Assembly: GCA_045563675.1 (NCBI GenBank)
Contig: JBJLIX010000001.1
Location: 1 to 64,000, forward strand
Direction: 5' to 3'
DNA from: AEGEAN-183 sp045563675
GTDB lineage: Bacteria; Pseudomonadota; Gammaproteobacteria; Magnimaribacterales; Magnimaribacteraceae
Length of the DNA: 64,000 nt
Positions 61,543 to 64,000 of the stretch are shown here, piece after piece; the stretch's first letter is position 1; every line of letters begins with the position of its first letter. Position numbers and translations under genes: made by a program. The notes beneath the pieces are model-generated. The model saw only the letters and a program-made list of their open reading frames with translations. It was not told where the DNA came from and ran no database searches.

Positions 61543-63339
61543 TTGCATGAGTCTCCTCTTTTTTTAGAGGAGGCTAGCCTAGAATGGAAAGAAGGAGAAC
61601 CCTTCTCAAATAAATATCAAGATCGTTATTTTTCTAAATTTCAAGCCTTAGAAGAAGCTGAGTACGTTTTTATAAATGCGAATAACCTTCTAAAAAGATG
61701 GAAAAACCTAAAAGAAAATGAAAACTTTAAAATTCTAGAATTAGGTTTTGGTGCAGGAATTAATTTTTTAATGACGATAAGGTCTTGGTCTGCCCAAAAT
61801 AAGAAAAATAATTGGCTTAATTACATTTCAATAGAAAACAACCCTTTAAAAATAGAAGACCTTAAAAAAATTATAAGAAATTATCCTGAACTTAAGGATT
61901 TAGCTGATAAATTGATTCAATCTTATCCTTTAAATTCCAAGGGAATTCATAGATTAGAGTTTAAAGAAGAAAAGGTATTGCTAAACTTATACTTTGATGA
62001 AGTTAATAGATCCTTAATAGACCTAGACCCAGAAAAATTAACAATAGATTCCATATTTCATGATGGTTTTTCTCCAAGTAAGAACCCTGAAATATGGTCA
62101 AATGAAATTTTTCAGCTTTTAGAGAAATTTAGCGATAACAGCACTACATATTCAACCTTTTCCTCAGCAAAATTAATAAGAGAAAGGCTCTTAGAGAATG
62201 GTTTTAAGCCGATTCTTATAAAGGGTTTTGGAACAAAGAAAAATATGATTAAAGCTAATTTAATTAAGAAAGAGAATAAAAAAGTTGCATATAAAAGAAA
62301 AAAGATAGCAGTTATAGGTGCAGGTATATCAGGTTGTAGTTTATCTAAAATACTTAGCGATAGAGGACATAAGATTACCTTATTTGAAAAAAATAAAAAT
62401 TTTCTGGAGGACTCTGAGGGGTTCCAAGCTTTCGTCGTTCACCCTCGTCTTTCAGCATTTGAAGGGCAGCTTTCTAGGTTAAATCTGAATTCTTACTTAT
62501 ATTCAACTAACTTTTATGACAACTTAGGTTCACCTCACTGGAATAAAACAGGCGTTTTATCATTAAATTATGACGAAATAACTGATAAAAGACATAAGCA
62601 GTTAATAGAAGCAAGAAATGATACAAAAATCTTTTCCTATGTTGATAAAGACGAGGCTAGCTTTATAGCGGGAATAAAGATTGATACCAATGGATTATTT
62701 TTTAAGGACGCTGGATGGTTAAATCCTGTTGGAATTAAAAAAGACCTTATTAATTCTAGTGATATTAAATTAATAAATGATGAAGTTCTTAAAGTTAAAA
62801 AAAATAAAGTGTTTACAGAAAGTGAAGAAAAAGATTTTGACATTGTGTGTATATGTTCTTCTTTTGAAAATAATGGATTAATAAAAATTAATGGAATTAA
62901 TAAAAAAAGAGGTCAGGTTAGTTACATCAAGAACGAAGGGGAAATAAAAAAACTCAAAGTTCCTGTTTGCGCTAATGGTTATATTGTTCGAACCTCTATT
63001 TCGACTTCCTTAGTGGGATCTACATATAATGATATTGAAGATAAAGACCCCCTAAAATCAGATGATTTAGAAAATCTAGAAAAAGTTACTTCCATAACAA
63101 AACAAAAATTTAAATTAAAAGGTGCAGGAGTTGGATTTAGAGCAACAACTAGAGATTATTTACCTATTGTTGGAAATCTTAATGGAATCCTTCTTAACAT
63201 AGGTCACGGCTCAAGAGGATCTATCACTGGACCTTTTTGTTCGCAATATATCTCAGATGTAATAGATGAGAGTCCTACAATTTTTGGTAAAAGACTATCT
63301 AAAGCTTTAGACCCAAAAAGGTTTATAGCCCAGGGTTAA
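61543..63339 (+). CDS. mnmC: tRNA mnm5s2U34 bifunctional modification enzyme MnmC
   Basis: The 598-residue protein has an N-terminal methyltransferase (residues 1 to about 240: FSNKYQDRYFS, ILELGFGAGINFLMT, DSIFHDGFSPSKNPEIW) and a C-terminal FAD oxidoreductase (IAVIGAGISGCSLSKIL from about 252; GLFFKDAGWLNP; GFRATTRDYLPIVGNL). It converts cmnm5s2U to mnm5s2U at the wobble base of several tRNAs. TTG is the start. It ends inside the last 17 bp of the convergent DUF4136 gene. Confidence 0.95.
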   Translation: MHESPLFLEEASLEWKEGEPFSNKYQDRYFSKFQALEEAEYVFINANNLLKRWKNLKENENFKILELGFGAGINFLMTIRSWSAQNKKNNWLNYISIENNPLKIEDLKKIIRNYPELKDLADKLIQSYPLNSKGIHRLEFKEEKVLLNLYFDEVNRSLIDLDPEKLTIDSIFHDGFSPSKNPEIWSNEIFQLLEKFSDNSTTYSTFSSAKLIRERLLENGFKPILIKGFGTKKNMIKANLIKKENKKVAYKRKKIAVIGAGISGCSLSKILSDRGHKITLFEKNKNFLEDSEGFQAFVVHPRLSAFEGQLSRLNLNSYLYSTNFYDNLGSPHWNKTGVLSLNYDEITDKRHKQLIEARNDTKIFSYVDKDEASFIAGIKIDTNGLFFKDAGWLNPVGIKKDLINSSDIKLINDEVLKVKKNKVFTESEEKDFDIVCICSSFENNGLIKINGINKKRGQVSYIKNEGEIKKLKVPVCANGYIVRTSISTSLVGSTYNDIEDKDPLKSDDLENLEKVTSITKQKFKLKGAGVGFRATTRDYLPIVGNLNGILLNIGHGSRGSITGPFCSQYISDVIDESPTIFGKRLSKALDPKRFIAQG

Positions 63340-63844
63340 ATTTAGAAATTGCTTGCCTGACTAGTTTATCTACTTCTTCTTGTGTTTTGGGTGCTTGAGC
63401 CCTAGAAAATCTTGAAAAAGCATACCAAATTACTTCATTTGTTTCAGCATCATGAAATCTTATACTAAGAGAATCTTTGTCTACTCTATAATATTTTTCA
63501 TCTCTATCATCAAAATACCCTCTTCTATACCAAGTGCCTGAGCTATAGCTTCTATCAACTTCTCTTTCAGTTGCTACTGAAAATCTAACTATCATGTCTG
63601 GATTTGAAGACTTAGTAAAACCTCTTGAAATTAATTTTTGTTCTATAGAACGTGAAACTCTCTGTAAAAGGATTGGGTTTACACTTATCTGAGATGGCTC
63701 ATCTTCCATTTCCAGTGACTCTAAAGAAAAGCTTTTATAAGAAGAAAGACTATAGGTTCTATCTGTATCCGTATCAATCTTAGGCTGAATAGCGCAACCA
63801 TAAATAAATATAAATACTAGAGTAGGAAGCAATAATTTTTTCAT
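63323..63844 (-). CDS. DUF4136 lipoprotein
   Basis: ATG 63844 is preferred over the in-frame TTG two codons earlier. The 173-residue product has a lipobox (FIFIYGCA, lipid Cys) and the DUF4136 pattern: YKSFSLESL, SRSIEQKLISRGFTKSSNPDMIVRF (cited in part), SLSIRFHDAETNEVIWYAFS. DUF4136 proteins are outer-membrane lipoproteins of unknown function. It follows the partial gene at the window end by about 30 bp. Confidence 0.85.
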   Translation of the reverse strand: MKKLLLPTLVFIFIYGCAIQPKIDTDTDRTYSLSSYKSFSLESLEMEDEPSQISVNPILLQRVSRSIEQKLISRGFTKSSNPDMIVRFSVATEREVDRSYSSGTWYRRGYFDDRDEKYYRVDKDSLSIRFHDAETNEVIWYAFSRFSRAQAPKTQEEVDKLVRQAISKFNPGL

Positions 63845-63873
63845 AAACAATATTTTATAGAATTAGAAAATAT

Positions 63874-64000
63874 TTAAAAGAAAAGGAAAAACTTTCTTCC
63901 AAGTTTCTTTTTGCACTGTTGATATTGAAGATTGTATTTTTCAGATTGCCTTTGAACTTTGTCGGCAACACCTAAAAGCCAAGGCTTAGACCTATAACTT
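63874..64000 (-). CDS. 3' end of a gene, unknown function (5' end outside window)
   Basis: The minus strand is open from the window edge to TAA at 63874-63876, giving 42 codons rich in Lys, Arg, Gln and ending in aromatic residues (KKLGRKFFLFF). The position just upstream of, and on the same strand as, the DUF4136 gene suggests an operon. It is too short to identify and could be chance. Confidence 0.4.
   Translation of the reverse strand, partial: SYRSKPWLLGVADKVQRQSEKYNLQYQQCKKKLGRKFFLFF

Noticed and set aside
1..64000. Mobile elements, prophage, toxin-antitoxin or defence islands
   Set aside because: No transposase, integrase, terminal repeats, phage structural genes, restriction or abortive-infection motifs were seen; all four tRNAs have no flanking direct repeats that I could find.

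Overview
The window is a gene-dense, AT-rich chromosomal segment of a marine gammaproteobacterium, most plausibly of the SAR86 type. Support comes from a proteorhodopsin with the blue-tuning glutamine, a TonB-dependent receptor under a thiamine riboswitch, very short intergenic gaps, many overlapping stop codons, and gammaproteobacterial gene orders (dnaX-recR, DUF2066-pgsA-hda next to purM-purN-DUF3108). The lineage is inferred from gene content; no alignment was run. No insertion sequence, prophage, CRISPR array or plasmid function was seen.

Layout. 1-9.2 kb: cell-surface and secreted proteins (a truncated RCC1-repeat protein, an FG-GAP lipoprotein, small exported proteins) mixed with a tRNA-Asp, a peptidase E-like enzyme, an M20 amidohydrolase, queH and a short rmuC. 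9.2-11 kb: a chorismate mutase gene broken by a -1 frameshift in a run of A, a structured intergenic element, and a monocistronic-looking proteorhodopsin with its own promoter and terminator, followed by tRNA-Val. 11-19.2 kb: a Baeyer-Villiger-type monooxygenase and a four-gene acyl-CoA carboxylase / AtuA / enoyl-CoA hydratase operon resembling part of the acyclic-terpene (Atu) and leucine (Liu) pathways. 19-38.6 kb: mostly housekeeping: xseA, an M23 peptidase, sppA, hda, pgsA, purM, purN, dcd, recR, dnaX, recX, a Bax-inhibitor-type membrane protein, a NUDIX hydrolase and YqgE/AlgH. 38.6-48.5 kb: two PhyH-type dioxygenases, a DsbD-type reductase with a redoxin, an SCP2 protein, pyrB, and a reverse transsulfuration pair (CBS plus cystathionine lyase). 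48.5-54.5 kb: a TPP riboswitch controlling a TonB-dependent receptor and a PnuC/PnuT-type permease, then lipB-lipA-lpd and a second tRNA-Val. 54.6-64 kb: an HSL-type esterase, three acyl-CoA dehydrogenases (two adjacent), a LysR regulator, tRNA-Leu, mnmC and a DUF4136 lipoprotein.

How the genes work together. The metabolic genes suggest a heterotroph that degrades branched or isoprenoid lipids (carboxylase operon, acyl-CoA dehydrogenases, PhyH, SCP2, monooxygenase, esterase), gains light energy through proteorhodopsin, and imports thiamine or a precursor. The points most worth checking are the frameshifted chorismate mutase; an A9 run in dnaX placed where slippage would make a gamma-like short subunit; a cysteine-paired secreted domain shared by two distant proteins; an unexplained strong stem-loop beside proteorhodopsin; and five convergent gene pairs that use one shared TTAA for both stop codons.
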